This document shows positions 1-8,110 of a DNA stretch of 64,000 nt, one piece after another. A program made the position numbers and the translations under genes. The stretch comes from AC-32 sp963736055 (GTDB taxonomy: Bacteria > Actinomycetota > Thermoleophilia > Gaiellales > Gaiellaceae), in contig CAVTNM010000008.1 in NCBI GenBank assembly GCA_963736055.1, positions 1,240,001 through 1,304,000 of the forward strand, written 5' to 3'. The notes below the pieces were generated by a model. It was not told the DNA's origin, did no database searches, and worked only from the letters and a program-made list of their open reading frames with translations. Within the stretch, counting starts at the first letter, position 1, and each line of letters opens with the position of its first letter.

Positions 1-549
1 CATCGCCTTACCGGCCCGCGTGCGGGAGACGAGCAGGGCGAGCACGATCATCAGGCCGATCGAGGTGGCGATCGTGAAGATCTGGATGTTCGAGATGAAG
101 AAGTTCGCGCCGATGCTGTAGCTCTTGACCCCGATCAGGTCGAAGGTGCCGTAGTCCCTGAACTGCGGTCCCCAAAGCAGGAGCGCGCTGTTCTGCAGGA
201 AGATCGAGACTCCGAGGGCGCTGATCAGCGGCGCGATTCGAGGCGCGGTACGAAGCGGCCGGTAGGCGAAGCGCTCGATTCCGACCCCGAGCGCGCCGCA
301 GCCCAGCATCGCCACCGCGAACATGAGGGCGATCGCCACCCAGCCGTTCACCACAGGCTCCAACGGCCCTCCCAGCCACTGGAGCACGAAGAAGCCGATG
401 AACGCCCCCACCATGTACACGTCGCCGTGGGCGAAGTTCAGAAGCTTCAGGATCCCGTAGACCATCGTGTAGCCGAGCGCGATCAGCGCGTAGATGCTTC
501 CGAGGGTCAGACCGCTCACCAGCTCGCCGAAGAAGAGACTCCAGTCCAC
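1..549 (-). CDS. livH: Branched-chain amino-acid ABC transporter permease LivH (C-terminus cut by window edge)
   Basis: The 183 visible codons start at GTG 549 and run off the left edge in frame. The translation begins VDWSLFFGELVSG and contains the LivH-type segment LNFAHGDVYMVGAF, followed by several hydrophobic helices and the ERFAYRPLR motif typical of this permease family. It would form half of the inner-membrane channel that imports leucine, isoleucine, valine or related amphipathic amides. The binding-protein gene lies directly upstream on the same strand, so livM/livG/livF are expected beyond the edge. No clear Shine-Dalgarno precedes GTG 549; it was chosen because homologous LivH proteins start just before this WSL-type first helix. 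Substrate is not determinable from sequence. Confidence 0.88.
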   Translation of the reverse strand, partial: MDWSLFFGELVSGLTLGSIYALIALGYTMVYGILKLLNFAHGDVYMVGAFIGFFVLQWLGGPLEPVVNGWVAIALMFAVAMLGCGALGVGIERFAYRPLRTAPRIAPLISALGVSIFLQNSALLLWGPQFRDYGTFDLIGVKSYSIGANFFISNIQIFTIATSIGLMIVLALLVSRTRAGKAM

Positions 550-569
550 GGGGGAAGAAGATCGCACAA

Positions 570-605
570 ACGAGTGCGGCCCACCGGTTGGTGGGCCGCA
601 CTCGT
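570..605 (-). terminator. 16-bp perfect hairpin between binding protein and permease
   Basis: Bases 570-585 pair perfectly with 590-605 around a GGTT loop. It lies 19 bases past the stop of the binding-protein gene and 21 bases before the permease start on the minus strand. No U tract follows on that strand. A hairpin here is typical of liv operons, where it trims or stabilises the mRNA so that the periplasmic component is made in excess. Role is inferred from position. Confidence 0.6.
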
Positions 606-623
606 CGAGTCAGATCGACCGGA

Positions 624-1802
624 TTACGCGATCCGGACGAAAACTCCCTTCTTCGACTGGTACATGCCGAACGGACGCTTGATCATGTCGCCGTTACCGT
701 TGAATTTCACCGGCAGGCCCAGCAGTGACGTCTTCACCTGGATGTTCGTCTTCTTCAGCTGAGCGCGAACCTCAGCCCGGGAAGCCTTGCCGTCCTTGCA
801 TGCCCGATCGATCGCTCCCACGACGACCTGAGTCGCCACGTAGGTCGGAGCGCCGAAGAGCTCGGGGGTCTTGTGGGTCTTCTTGAAGGCCTTGACTCTC
901 GCGTCGGTCGGGTTGACCGGGAAGAACGAGTCGTACACGTTCGACCCGAGGCTCGAGAACAGAGGATCGAAGAGGCCGTCGGATCCCATCAGCTTGATGT
1001 TGGCCCGACCCAGGCTCTTCATCTGCTGCCCGAAAGCCCTGCCCTTGGGCGGCAGCTGCCAGGGGAGGTACACGAGCTGGGTGTTCCGCGGGATCTTGTT
1101 GATGATCGCCGAGAAGTCCGACTGCTGCTGGCTGACGCCGTCGCGGGAGACGCTGACACCCTTCGCCTTCAGCTGTGCCTGGACCTCGTCGGCGAGGCCG
1201 ATGCTGTAGGCCTCCTGGTCGTCCACGATGTAGACGCGCTTCAGCTTCAGCTTGCTGACGATGTAGCCGGAAACCGTCTTGCTCTGCGCCGAGTCGGGCG
1301 GCACGGTGCGGAAGAAGTACCCCTTCCGCGCGCCGTCCGTCGTGATCGTCGTGTTCGTCGCCGAGCCGGAGACGAAACCGAGGCCTGCTCCCTTGAGCGC
1401 GCCGGTCGTCGCCTTGACCTCGTTGGAGCCGGCTGGGCCGACGACGCCGAGGACGCTGGAGTTAGAGCCGAGCGCCTGTGCGCCCTTGACCGCCTCGGCC
1501 GTTCCGTTCGCGGCGCCGAGCTGCGTGTCCTCGTTGACGAACTTGATCTTGGTCTTGTGCGTGCGGTTGTACTGATTCTTGTAGAAGTTGGCCCAATGGA
1601 CCTGGTTGATACCGATCGACGCGGCCGGGCCGGTAAACGGCGCCATCAGGCCGATCGAACGGGTCTTGCCGCACTTGATGAGCGCACTGCCGGCCTTTGC
1701 CGGTGCGGCCGCTCTACTGGGAGATTTGGTCGACCCCAGAGCGGCCGTCGCCAGCGCGGCCACTCCTGCCGCGAGAACCGCGGCGACTACGAATTTCCTC
1801 AT
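624..1802 (-). CDS. livK: Branched-chain amino-acid ABC transporter substrate-binding protein
   Basis: A 392-aa secreted protein of the type-I periplasmic-binding fold (LivK/Peripla_BP_6). The N-terminus MRKFVVAAVLAAGVAALATAA is a signal peptide. The mature part has the family elements IGLMAPFTGPAASIG, a central VVGPAGSNEVKA segment and YIVDDQEAYSIGLADE. It captures the amino acid outside the membrane and delivers it to the LivH/LivM channel encoded downstream. An AGGAGG Shine-Dalgarno sits 7 bases before ATG 1802, giving a confident start. Length is normal for the family (about 370-400 aa). The ligand could equally be an amide or urea-type compound; sequence alone does not decide this. Confidence 0.9.
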   Translation of the reverse strand: MRKFVVAAVLAAGVAALATAALGSTKSPSRAAAPAKAGSALIKCGKTRSIGLMAPFTGPAASIGINQVHWANFYKNQYNRTHKTKIKFVNEDTQLGAANGTAEAVKGAQALGSNSSVLGVVGPAGSNEVKATTGALKGAGLGFVSGSATNTTITTDGARKGYFFRTVPPDSAQSKTVSGYIVSKLKLKRVYIVDDQEAYSIGLADEVQAQLKAKGVSVSRDGVSQQQSDFSAIINKIPRNTQLVYLPWQLPPKGRAFGQQMKSLGRANIKLMGSDGLFDPLFSSLGSNVYDSFFPVNPTDARVKAFKKTHKTPELFGAPTYVATQVVVGAIDRACKDGKASRAEVRAQLKKTNIQVKTSLLGLPVKFNGNGDMIKRPFGMYQSKKGVFVRIA

Positions 1803-1854
1803 GCTGTTGCCCTCCTGTTGATTGCCCGTGCCCTGATTGAGACTCCAACCCCGG

Positions 1855-2499
1855 TCATTCGTTTGCCTCGTACGCGCGCGAAGCGGGATCGCCGGCGGGA
1901 TGGAACACCGCGACGACCTTCATCGGCGTGTTGCCGCCGTTCTCGAGCGAGTGCTCGCGGAGCGGCGGCAGATGGATGCACGTGCCGGCGGAAACGGGCT
2001 CGTGCTCTCCGTCGATGTGCAGCGTCCCCACCCCCTCGAGGACGTAGATCACCTCGTCGTAGACGTGGCTGTGATCCGGGGCGCGCCCCGGAGCGATCAC
2101 GCCGAAGAACTGCGTCAGGTCGCGGCAGCCGACCTCGTCGGTGACGAGGTAGCGGAACTCGCGGTCGCCGCTGGCCGGCAGTGACGGCTGGTCGGCGTAG
2201 CGAACGGTCCGGGGGCCGGTGGGAGGAGCGCCGTTCTCGTTCGGCGCCGTCGCCGAGACGAGCAGCAGCTGCTCCGGCCCCGGGTTCTCCACCTCGTACG
2301 ACTCGCCCGCCGCCACGTAGGCGCCCGTCATGGGCTCGAGCTCGTGCGCCTCGCCGCCCACGTGCAGCAACCCATGCCCGGAGACGGTGTAGATGATCTC
2401 CTGCACGTCTCCGAGCGCTCGTGCCTGGGAGCGCCCCGGGTCGTAGCGCGTGACATGGAGCTCGAGCCGTTCCGAGCCGAGGTTCGAGTCGATAGCCAC
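1855..2499 (-). CDS. Bicupin protein
   Basis: A 214-aa protein from GTG 2499 made of two cupin barrels. The first (about residues 15-90) lacks a clear metal-binding set. The second has the canonical HxHxxxxxE motif (DHSHVYDEVIYVLEG) and a later His (REHSLEN), so it should bind one divalent metal. Bicupins of this architecture are found as dioxygenases, isomerases and sugar epimerase-like enzymes; nothing here tells which. The reading frame stays open to 2619, but the sequence before residue 1 is low-complexity Arg-rich and shows no fold, so GTG 2499 is preferred. It is divergent from the fused reductase/dehydratase gene, with a 124-bp spacer. Confidence 0.75.
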   Translation of the reverse strand: MAIDSNLGSERLELHVTRYDPGRSQARALGDVQEIIYTVSGHGLLHVGGEAHELEPMTGAYVAAGESYEVENPGPEQLLLVSATAPNENGAPPTGPRTVRYADQPSLPASGDREFRYLVTDEVGCRDLTQFFGVIAPGRAPDHSHVYDEVIYVLEGVGTLHIDGEHEPVSAGTCIHLPPLREHSLENGGNTPMKVVAVFHPAGDPASRAYEANE

Positions 2500-2610
2500 G
2501 GCGCGTTCGGCCGTAGTCGCCCTCCGCGCGCGTCGGCTGGAGGTCTTCTGGCGCGATGGAATGGCCCCGCATCTAGGCATTCTCACACGTTCGGCGCCTC
2601 CGCTCCAAAG

Positions 2611-2616
2611 TACGCT
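2611..2616 (+). promoter_or_regulatory. Candidate -10 element for a leaderless transcript
   Basis: TACGCT lies 7 bases before GTG 2624 and there is no Shine-Dalgarno. That spacing puts the transcription start at the start codon, the typical arrangement of actinobacterial leaderless genes. Confidence 0.45.
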
Positions 2617-2623
2617 CACGAAC

Positions 2624-4516
2624 GTGGACTATCGCCAGCTGGGCCGGGCAGGCCTCGAGATCTCCCGGATCGGGCTCGGCTGCGGAAACTTCGGCGGGGT
2701 CGGCTCGGCGCCGGAGCTGTTCGGCCAGGGGGAGAGCGAGGCCGAGGCGCTCGCGCTGATGGACGCTGCCTGGTCGGCGGGGATCACGTTCTTCGACACC
2801 GCCGCCTCCTACGGCGGCGGCCGCAGCGAGCGCTGGGTCGGCAAGTGGCGCAGCGAGCGCGGCGCGCCCGTGCTGCTGAGCTCCAAGGTCTACTGGTCGG
2901 TCAGCGGCGATCCCGGCGATCGAGGGCTCTCGCGGGAGCGAATCCTGCGCGAGATCGAGGGCAGCCTCGAACGGCTGGGCGTCGAGAGGCTCGATCTCTA
3001 CCTGACCCACGAGCCCGACCCGGAGACGCCCATCGAGGAGACCCTGCGCGCTCTCGACGAGCTCGTCCGCGCCGGCAAGGTGCGGGCGATCGGGGCGAGC
3101 AATCTCTCGGCGGCGCAGCTCGAGGAGGCGCTCGAGACGAGCGACCGCCTCGGCCTGGCCCGCTTCGGCTGGGCCCAGAACGAGTACAGCCTGCTCCAGC
3201 AGGACGCGAACGGCGTGCTGTCGGTCTGCGAGCGCGAGGGCCTCGGCTTTACGCCGTTCAGCCCGCTCGCCGGGGGCTGGCTGACCGGAAAGTACCGGCG
3301 AGGAGAGGGCTACCCGGCGGGCTCGCGGATGACCCTGCGCCCGGGCCCCTACGAGGCCCTGGCGAGCGACGAGACCTTCGACGCGCTCGAGGCGTTCGAG
3401 GCGGCGGCCGCAGAGCGCGGGGTCGAGCCGGCGGTCCTCGCGACCGCCTGGGTGCTCTCCGATCCGCGCGTGACGGCCCTCGTGGTCGGCCCACGCAACT
3501 CGAAGCAGCTCGACTCGGCGCTCGAGGCCCTGTCGCTGCCGCTCTCGCCCGGCGAGCGCGACGATCTGGCGGGGCTCTTCGCCGTGATCCCGCTCGAGGA
3601 GATCCGGCAGGCCCGGGAGACGCTGGCCGGAAGAGTCCTGCGCACGCCCCTCGTCCGGCTCGACGACGGGATCTACCTGAAGCTCGAGAACCTGCAGCCG
3701 ATCGGCTCCTTCAAGCTGCGCGGGGCGCTGAACGCGATCAGCGCCGCTTCGCCCGAGGAGCTGCGCGCGGGCGTGATCACGGGGAGCGCGGGGAACATGG
3801 GCCAGGGTGTCGCGTGGGCCGCGCGCGAGCTGGGCCTGCCGTGCACGGTGGTCGTGCCCGACAACGCCCCGGAGGCGAAGCTGGCCGCGATCGAGAGGCT
3901 GGGCGGCCGGATCGTGAAGGTGCCGTACGAGCGCTGGTGGCAGACGCTGACGGACTCCGCCTACCCCGAGCTCGCCGGCTTCTTCGTCCACCCGGTGCAG
4001 GACCAGCGGGTGATGGCCGGCAACGGGACGATCGGGCTCGAGCTGCTGGAGGATCTGCCCGAGCCGGACGTCGTGGTCGTGCCGTTCGGAGGCGGCGGCC
4101 TCAGCTCCGGCATCGCGAGCGCGGTCAAGGCGCTGCGGCCGCAGACGAAGGTCTACGCGGTCGAGCCGGAGACCGGAGCGCCGCTGACCGCGGCGTTCGC
4201 AGCCGGGGAGCCGCAGGAGATCGACTTCCGCGCCTCGTTCGTGGACGGCGCGGGCGGGCCCGCTGTCCTGCCCGCGATGTGGCCGCTCGTGCGGGAAGTG
4301 CTCGACGGGGCGTTCGCGATCTCGCTCGACGACACCGCGGAGGCCGTGCGCGTGCTCGCCCGGCAGGCGCGGGTGGTCGCCGAGGGAGCCGGCGCGCTTG
4401 CGCTCGCGGCGGCGCTCACCCGCCGCGTCGAGGCCGAGACCGTGGTCTGCATCGTCTCCGGCGGGAACATCGACGCGGCGAAGCTCGCGACGATCCTGAG
4501 CGGCGGGACCCCCTAG
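2624..4516 (+). CDS. Aldo/keto reductase - threonine/serine dehydratase fusion protein
   Basis: One uninterrupted 630-aa frame holds two complete enzyme domains. Residues 1-317 are an aldo/keto reductase with the catalytic set visible: Asp and Tyr in FFDTAASYGGG, Lys in SSKVYW, His in YLTHEPDP; the domain ends in the usual LSPGERDDLAGLF helix. Residues 321-630 are a fold-type II PLP enzyme of the IlvA/serine-racemase group, beginning IPLEEIRQARETL, with the PLP lysine in SFKLRGALN and the phosphate-binding loop GGGGLSSG. The SAGNH motif reads SAGNM. There is almost no linker. An in-frame GTG at 3584 at the natural start of the second domain could give a separate dehydratase polypeptide. The combined reaction is unknown. 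Confidence 0.85.
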   Translation: MDYRQLGRAGLEISRIGLGCGNFGGVGSAPELFGQGESEAEALALMDAAWSAGITFFDTAASYGGGRSERWVGKWRSERGAPVLLSSKVYWSVSGDPGDRGLSRERILREIEGSLERLGVERLDLYLTHEPDPETPIEETLRALDELVRAGKVRAIGASNLSAAQLEEALETSDRLGLARFGWAQNEYSLLQQDANGVLSVCEREGLGFTPFSPLAGGWLTGKYRRGEGYPAGSRMTLRPGPYEALASDETFDALEAFEAAAAERGVEPAVLATAWVLSDPRVTALVVGPRNSKQLDSALEALSLPLSPGERDDLAGLFAVIPLEEIRQARETLAGRVLRTPLVRLDDGIYLKLENLQPIGSFKLRGALNAISAASPEELRAGVITGSAGNMGQGVAWAARELGLPCTVVVPDNAPEAKLAAIERLGGRIVKVPYERWWQTLTDSAYPELAGFFVHPVQDQRVMAGNGTIGLELLEDLPEPDVVVVPFGGGGLSSGIASAVKALRPQTKVYAVEPETGAPLTAAFAAGEPQEIDFRASFVDGAGGPAVLPAMWPLVREVLDGAFAISLDDTAEAVRVLARQARVVAEGAGALALAAALTRRVEAETVVCIVSGGNIDAAKLATILSGGTP

Positions 4517-4695
4517 TTGGGAGGGCTTGACGAAATACCGACTGTGTCGCCGGGCCGCGCTGCTCGCCACCGGCTCCGCCCTGGTTACGCAGTCGCGCCC
4601 GTACCTTCCAGGTACGAACGCTCCCTGCGTCCTTGCCTCGGAACGATCAGCGCACCCCGGCGACGAGCGCTAATCCGCCAAACCCTCCTAGCCGG

Positions 4696-5865
4696 TTACC
4701 ACTTCGAGCGGCGCCCGCGGCGGCTCGTGTAGACGAGCTTCGCGGGAGCCGAGCGCATGCCGGCCTGCTCGAACTGCTCGCGGTGGCCGAGGCGGCGGGC
4801 GACTCGGCTCGTCTCCGCCTGCTGCTCGGGAAGCACGAACGTGACCGCGGTGCCGCTTCGGCCTGCGCGTCCCGTGCGGCCGGTGCGGTGGACGTACCCC
4901 TTGTCCTCCTCGGGTGGGTCGAAGTTGATCACGTGCGTCACGTCGTCGAGGTCGAGGCCCCGCGCGGCGACGTCGGTGGCGACCAGGGTCTCGACCTTGC
5001 CGCTCTCGAAGCGTGAGAGCGCGCGCTCGCGGGCGCTCTGGGACATGTCCCCGTGCATCGCGACCGCCCGCACGTCGTGACGGGCGAGCTTCTGAACGAG
5101 CCGGTCGGCGCCGCGCTTCGTGCGGACGAAGACGAGGGTCGAGCCTGACGATCGGATGTGCTCGACGAGCGTCTCGACCTTGGTGTCGGCTGTCACCGGA
5201 ACGAAGTGGTGCGCGATCTCACCGGGCTGCCGCGTCGTGGAGAGCTCGCCTTCGATGTGCGAAGGGCTGTTCGTATAGGCACGCGCCAGCTCCCCGACCG
5301 TGCCGTCGAGCGTGGCCGAGAAGAACATCGTCTGGCGGTTGCGCGGGAGCCGGCGCACGAGCTTGTCGACCTGTGGCTGGAAGCCCATGTCGAGCATGCG
5401 GTCGGCTTCGTCGAGGACGAACGAGCGCACCTTGCTCAGGTCGACGAGCCGGCGTGTCGCCAGGTCCTCTAGGCGACCCGGGGTGGCGACGAGGATGTGC
5501 GCGTCCTTGATGCGCTTGGCCTGGGAGCGGATCGGGATGCCGCCGTAGGCGGCCGCGACGCGAAGGCCCTTGGCCACCGCGAGCGCCTCGAAGGCCTCGG
5601 TCACCTGGGCGGCGAGCTCGCGCGTGGGCACGAGCACGAGCGCCGAGGGGCGCCCGTCGGCGGGCGTCGTCCGCTCGACGATCGGGAGCGCGAAGGCCAG
5701 GGTCTTGCCCGAGCCGGTGGGGGAGCGGACGAGGACGTCCAGCCCCTCGAGCGCGTCCGGCAGGACGAGCTCCTGGATGCTGAAGGGATGGTGGATCGCG
5801 CGGGCTGCGAGCGCTGCCACGACGGGCGTGGACACGCCGAGCTCGCGGAAAGACTGGTTCGACAT
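4696..5865 (-). CDS. DEAD-box ATP-dependent RNA helicase
   Basis: A 389-aa protein with the full DEAD-box motif series in order: Q-motif region (FSIQELVLPDAL), Walker A GSGKT, PTRELA, TPGRLED, DEAD (VLDEADRML), SAT (FFSATLD), and helicase domain 2 with VATDVAARGLD and HRTGRTGRAG. It stops soon after the core fold with only a short basic tail ending RRGRRSKW, so it is a minimal RhlE-like helicase. It is expected to unwind short RNA duplexes in cold response, ribosome assembly or mRNA turnover. A good Shine-Dalgarno (AGGAG) precedes ATG 5865. It is divergent from greA. Confidence 0.93.
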   Translation of the reverse strand: MSNQSFRELGVSTPVVAALAARAIHHPFSIQELVLPDALEGLDVLVRSPTGSGKTLAFALPIVERTTPADGRPSALVLVPTRELAAQVTEAFEALAVAKGLRVAAAYGGIPIRSQAKRIKDAHILVATPGRLEDLATRRLVDLSKVRSFVLDEADRMLDMGFQPQVDKLVRRLPRNRQTMFFSATLDGTVGELARAYTNSPSHIEGELSTTRQPGEIAHHFVPVTADTKVETLVEHIRSSGSTLVFVRTKRGADRLVQKLARHDVRAVAMHGDMSQSARERALSRFESGKVETLVATDVAARGLDLDDVTHVINFDPPEEDKGYVHRTGRTGRAGRSGTAVTFVLPEQQAETSRVARRLGHREQFEQAGMRSAPAKLVYTSRRGRRSKW

Positions 5866-5982
5866 GAAGTTCGACTCCTTACGGGTTCGAGACTTGCCTA
5901 CCTCGAAACACCCGAAGGAGGAACGAGAAGCTCATCTCACCGGCCGGCGGGATTGCCAACCGTGCACACACGGTAGCAGCGA

Positions 5983-5988
5983 TACCCT
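5983..5988 (+). promoter_or_regulatory. Candidate -10 element for leaderless greA
   Basis: TACCCT is placed 6 bases before ATG 5995, with no convincing Shine-Dalgarno. Same geometry as the elements before 2624, 23490, 28976 and 57029. Confidence 0.4.
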
Positions 5989-5994
5989 GGGGTG

Positions 5995-6447
5995 ATGGCG
6001 AAAGACAAGCCCGAGCCGCTCACGCGCGCCCAGAAGACCCAGCTCGAATCGGAGCTGGCGGAGCTCGAGGGCCCCAGGCGGGCCGCGATGGTCGAGGCGA
6101 TCGCCACGGCCCGCAGCTTCGGCGACCTCTCCGAGAACTTCGAGTACCACGCCGCCAAGAACGAGCAGGGCCTGCTGGAGCGCCGGATCACGATCCTGCG
6201 CGACCGGCTCGACCGCGCCGTGATCGTGGACGAGACCGCTGCGACGGGCGGCGTCGTCGGAGTCGGCTCGAAGGTCGAGGTCGAGGACGAGCAGGGCGCG
6301 ACGATGGACATCGAGATCTCGAGCGTGGGCGGGGTCTCGCCCGACTCGCCGATGGGGAAGGCCCTGATGGGCGCGAAGCCCGGCGACGAGGTCGTGATCG
6401 AGGCGCCGAAGGGCGCGTGGCGCGCGCGCATCGTTTCCGTCACCTAA
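5995..6447 (+). CDS. greA: Transcription elongation factor GreA/GreB family
   Basis: A 150-aa protein from ATG 5995 (an in-frame GTG lies one codon earlier). The N-terminal half is the helical coiled-coil hairpin carrying the Gre signature GDLSENFEYHAAKNEQ, whose acidic tip residues enter the RNA polymerase secondary channel and stimulate transcript cleavage in backtracked complexes. The C-terminal half is the FKBP-like domain, with VSPDSPMGKALMGAKPGDEV matching the family's SP-x-G-xAL-x-GxxxGD pattern. Length is normal (about 155-165 aa). It stands alone between a divergent helicase gene and a convergent hemolysin-III gene. Confidence 0.93.
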   Translation: MAKDKPEPLTRAQKTQLESELAELEGPRRAAMVEAIATARSFGDLSENFEYHAAKNEQGLLERRITILRDRLDRAVIVDETAATGGVVGVGSKVEVEDEQGATMDIEISSVGGVSPDSPMGKALMGAKPGDEVVIEAPKGAWRARIVSVT

Positions 6448-6454
6448 GCCCGCC

Positions 6455-7105
6455 CTAATGCTTGGGTAGCACGTAGAAGGCGATCGCCGAGTACTGGCAG
6501 GCGACCGCGACGATCACGAGCGCATGGAAGACCTCGTGATAGCCGAATACGGCTGGGATCGGGTCGGGCCTGCGGAGGGCGTACACGAGCGCGCCCGCCG
6601 TGTAGGCGATCCCTCCCACGACGACCAGCACGGAGCCGGCGACTCCGACTCCGGCGACGATCTGGGGGAACGCCACGACCGCGACCCAGCCGAGCGCGAT
6701 CCCGATCGCCGCCGATAGCCACTTGGGACCGTCCACCCAGAGGAACTTGAGCGCGATCCCCGCCGCGGCTCCGACCCAGACGATTCCCAGCACAATCGTC
6801 CGCCAGCTCCCTTCGAGCACCAGCAGGCCTACGGCAGTGTAGGTGCCGGCGATCAGCCCATAGATCCCGGCGTGGTCGAGGCGCCTCAGCCAGCGGCGCT
6901 TCGCGTCCGGCCAGTGGACGCCGTGGTAGAGGGCGCTCGCGCCGAACATGGCCGCGGCGCTGGTTCCAAAGGCAATGGCGGCGACCCTGCCCGCGCCCGT
7001 GTCGACCTCGAAGGCCAGCACGACAGCCAGCGGAAGCGCCAGGAAGAATGCGATGCGATGGGAGACGCCCCGAAAGCGGGGCCGTACGTCGCTAACGACC
7101 GCCAC
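6455..7105 (-). CDS. Hemolysin III / PAQR family membrane protein
   Basis: A 216-aa protein from GTG 7105 with seven hydrophobic helices. The PAQR/Hly-III metal-site residues are present: Ser and His in SALYHGVHW, Asp in LDHAGIYG, and the C-terminal HxxxH in GYHEVFHAL. These residues bind zinc in characterised PAQR receptors, and bacterial members are usually annotated as hemolysin III, though their role is poorly known. The frame is open much further upstream, but that part is the antisense-type reading of the cold-shock gene. The chosen GTG lies inside the last codons of that gene (14-base overlap), suggesting translational coupling. Confidence 0.85.
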   Translation of the reverse strand: MAVVSDVRPRFRGVSHRIAFFLALPLAVVLAFEVDTGAGRVAAIAFGTSAAAMFGASALYHGVHWPDAKRRWLRRLDHAGIYGLIAGTYTAVGLLVLEGSWRTIVLGIVWVGAAAGIALKFLWVDGPKWLSAAIGIALGWVAVVAFPQIVAGVGVAGSVLVVVGGIAYTAGALVYALRRPDPIPAVFGYHEVFHALVIVAVACQYSAIAFYVLPKH

Positions 7106-7340
7106 GGTGGCGCAGGCGAGCTCGTCGCGGAGCCTCGTCCGGGACGAACACGACGTTCTGGGCTTCTCGCCCCGTGTCGGTGACGACGATGTCGAAGCTG
7201 ACGATCGCAGTGGCACAGCGGCCCTTGGGCCGCTTCCCGTCCGCGAAACCGGGACCGAGCACGGAGAGACGCTCGCCCTCGTCGGTCTCGATGAACCCGA
7301 GATCCTTGACTTCGTTGAACCAGAGCATCGTTCCTCGCAT
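7092..7340 (-). CDS. Small cold-shock-domain protein
   Basis: An 82-aa protein starting at ATG 7340 (MRGTMLWFNEVKDLGFIET). The first 60 residues are a divergent cold-shock domain: strand 1 GTMLWFN, an RNP1-like DLGFIET segment and an RNP2-like VSFDIVV segment. The classical KGFGFI sequence is altered. The C-terminus is a basic tail rich in Arg (RRARLRHRGGR), which would add nucleic-acid affinity. It probably binds single-stranded RNA. It is the first gene of a two-gene unit with the hemolysin-III gene, whose GTG start lies within its last codons. Confidence 0.72.
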   Translation of the reverse strand: MRGTMLWFNEVKDLGFIETDEGERLSVLGPGFADGKRPKGRCATAIVSFDIVVTDTGREAQNVVFVPDEAPRRARLRHRGGR

Positions 7341-7893
7341 CGCTTGCCTTCCCGCCGGGGTGTCCTTGTCGGAGCTGAACGGGTAGATGGAAGGCATCGA
7401 GCCACCCAGGTACGCGCTCTATTGGGCCAATCCAGCCTAGCACCGGGGCCGCCCGGCGCCGCGACCGCCTGCCGGCGATCGTGACTGCTACCCCATTTGG
7501 GGGGATCTGTGGAAACCCCGGACGTCCAGACCGTCCCTTCGGCCGTTTCGGCCCAATCGCCCGGCTCCTACAGTGCGCGTGCGGCGAGAGCGGTCGCCGA
7601 GTGCTCTCCAACCTCCCGGCCGCTCTTGCTCGCCTACTCACGAGGCGCCGGCGCGATTCGAGCGAGCCGGGCGACCCTTCTCTGCGGCTCATATCGGGGC
7701 ACTAGGCGGCCCTAGCACCCACGGGAGAGGGAGATCAAGGCACCCGGCTCCCCGTCTCGTTCGGGCCTCGCCGCCGGTGCCCTTCCACGGGACCGGCGAA
7801 GCTCAGATGAGATCGCGCGCCGTACGACGAGGTCGAACCAGCAAGCTCAGCGAAGCTGCCCGTAGGCAACGACGGTCTGTTCGCTCCGAGTGC
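7341..7893. other. Intergenic spacer, no gene seen
   Basis: About 550 bases between the cold-shock gene and the lasso precursor gene. I see no reading frame with protein-like composition on either strand and no tRNA cloverleaf. It holds one good hairpin (7772-7798), listed separately, and presumably the promoter of the minus-strand cold-shock/hemolysin pair near its left end. Confidence 0.5.
7772..7798 (-). terminator. Hairpin downstream of the lasso precursor gene
   Basis: CGCCGGT (7772-7778) pairs with ACCGGCG (7792-7798); an inner CCC/GGG pair extends the stem after one bulged G. It lies about 95 bases past the precursor stop on the minus strand. There is no U tract, so it could be a terminator or a 3' stabilising structure. 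Confidence 0.4.
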
Positions 7894-8052
7894 CTACCGG
7901 GTGCAGGAGGCGGTGGCCAAGCCCTGGCCATTCATGGTGAAGCCGTCCGTGGGACCGAACGCCTTCTCGCACGTCTGGGTGAGCTCGTGAACCGTGCCGA
8001 GCTCGACCAGCTTGGGCGGCTCGTAGCGAAGCGTTGGTGGCGACTTGCTCAT
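7894..8052 (-). CDS. Lasso peptide precursor
   Basis: A 52-aa gene read directly from the sequence, from ATG 8052 to TAG 7894. The leader carries the lasso recognition motif YxxPxLxxxG (Y10, P13, L15, G19; YEPPKLVELG), followed by Thr25 near the expected cleavage point. The C-terminal part CEKAFGPTDGFTMNG and a second Cys at residue 50 form the likely core. Cutting before Cys28 gives a Cys1-Asp9 nine-residue ring and a possible Cys1-Cys23 disulfide. Cutting after Cys28, which obeys the usual Thr at -2 rule, gives a Glu1-Asp8 ring. A GGAAGGA element lies upstream. The B1, B2 and cyclase genes are 0.8-2.6 kb away on the same strand, with a tailoring kinase between. Confidence 0.85.
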   Translation of the reverse strand: MSKSPPTLRYEPPKLVELGTVHELTQTCEKAFGPTDGFTMNGQGLATASCTR

Positions 8053-8110
8053 GGAACGGTTCGTCCTTCCTGATACGTACTGCTGTCGCGCTTAACTTTA
8101 GGCAGTGCAC

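Noticed and set aside
8..601. 197-aa frame over the liv permease region
   Set aside because: Arg/Pro-rich shadow frame; the true permease is read one frame over, from GTG 549.
873..2144. 423-aa plus-strand frame opposite the binding-protein gene
   Set aside because: High-GC antisense shadow with no fold or motif; the minus-strand LivK-like protein is clear.
2573..4570. 665-aa frame antisense to the reductase/dehydratase fusion
   Set aside because: Composition is Arg/Ala/Leu-skewed with no motif; it mirrors the codon bias of the real gene.
4517..4695. Possible tRNA or terminator in the short spacer before the helicase gene
   Set aside because: No cloverleaf; only a weak imperfect match between GGGAGGGCTTG and CAAACCCTCC, not enough to call.
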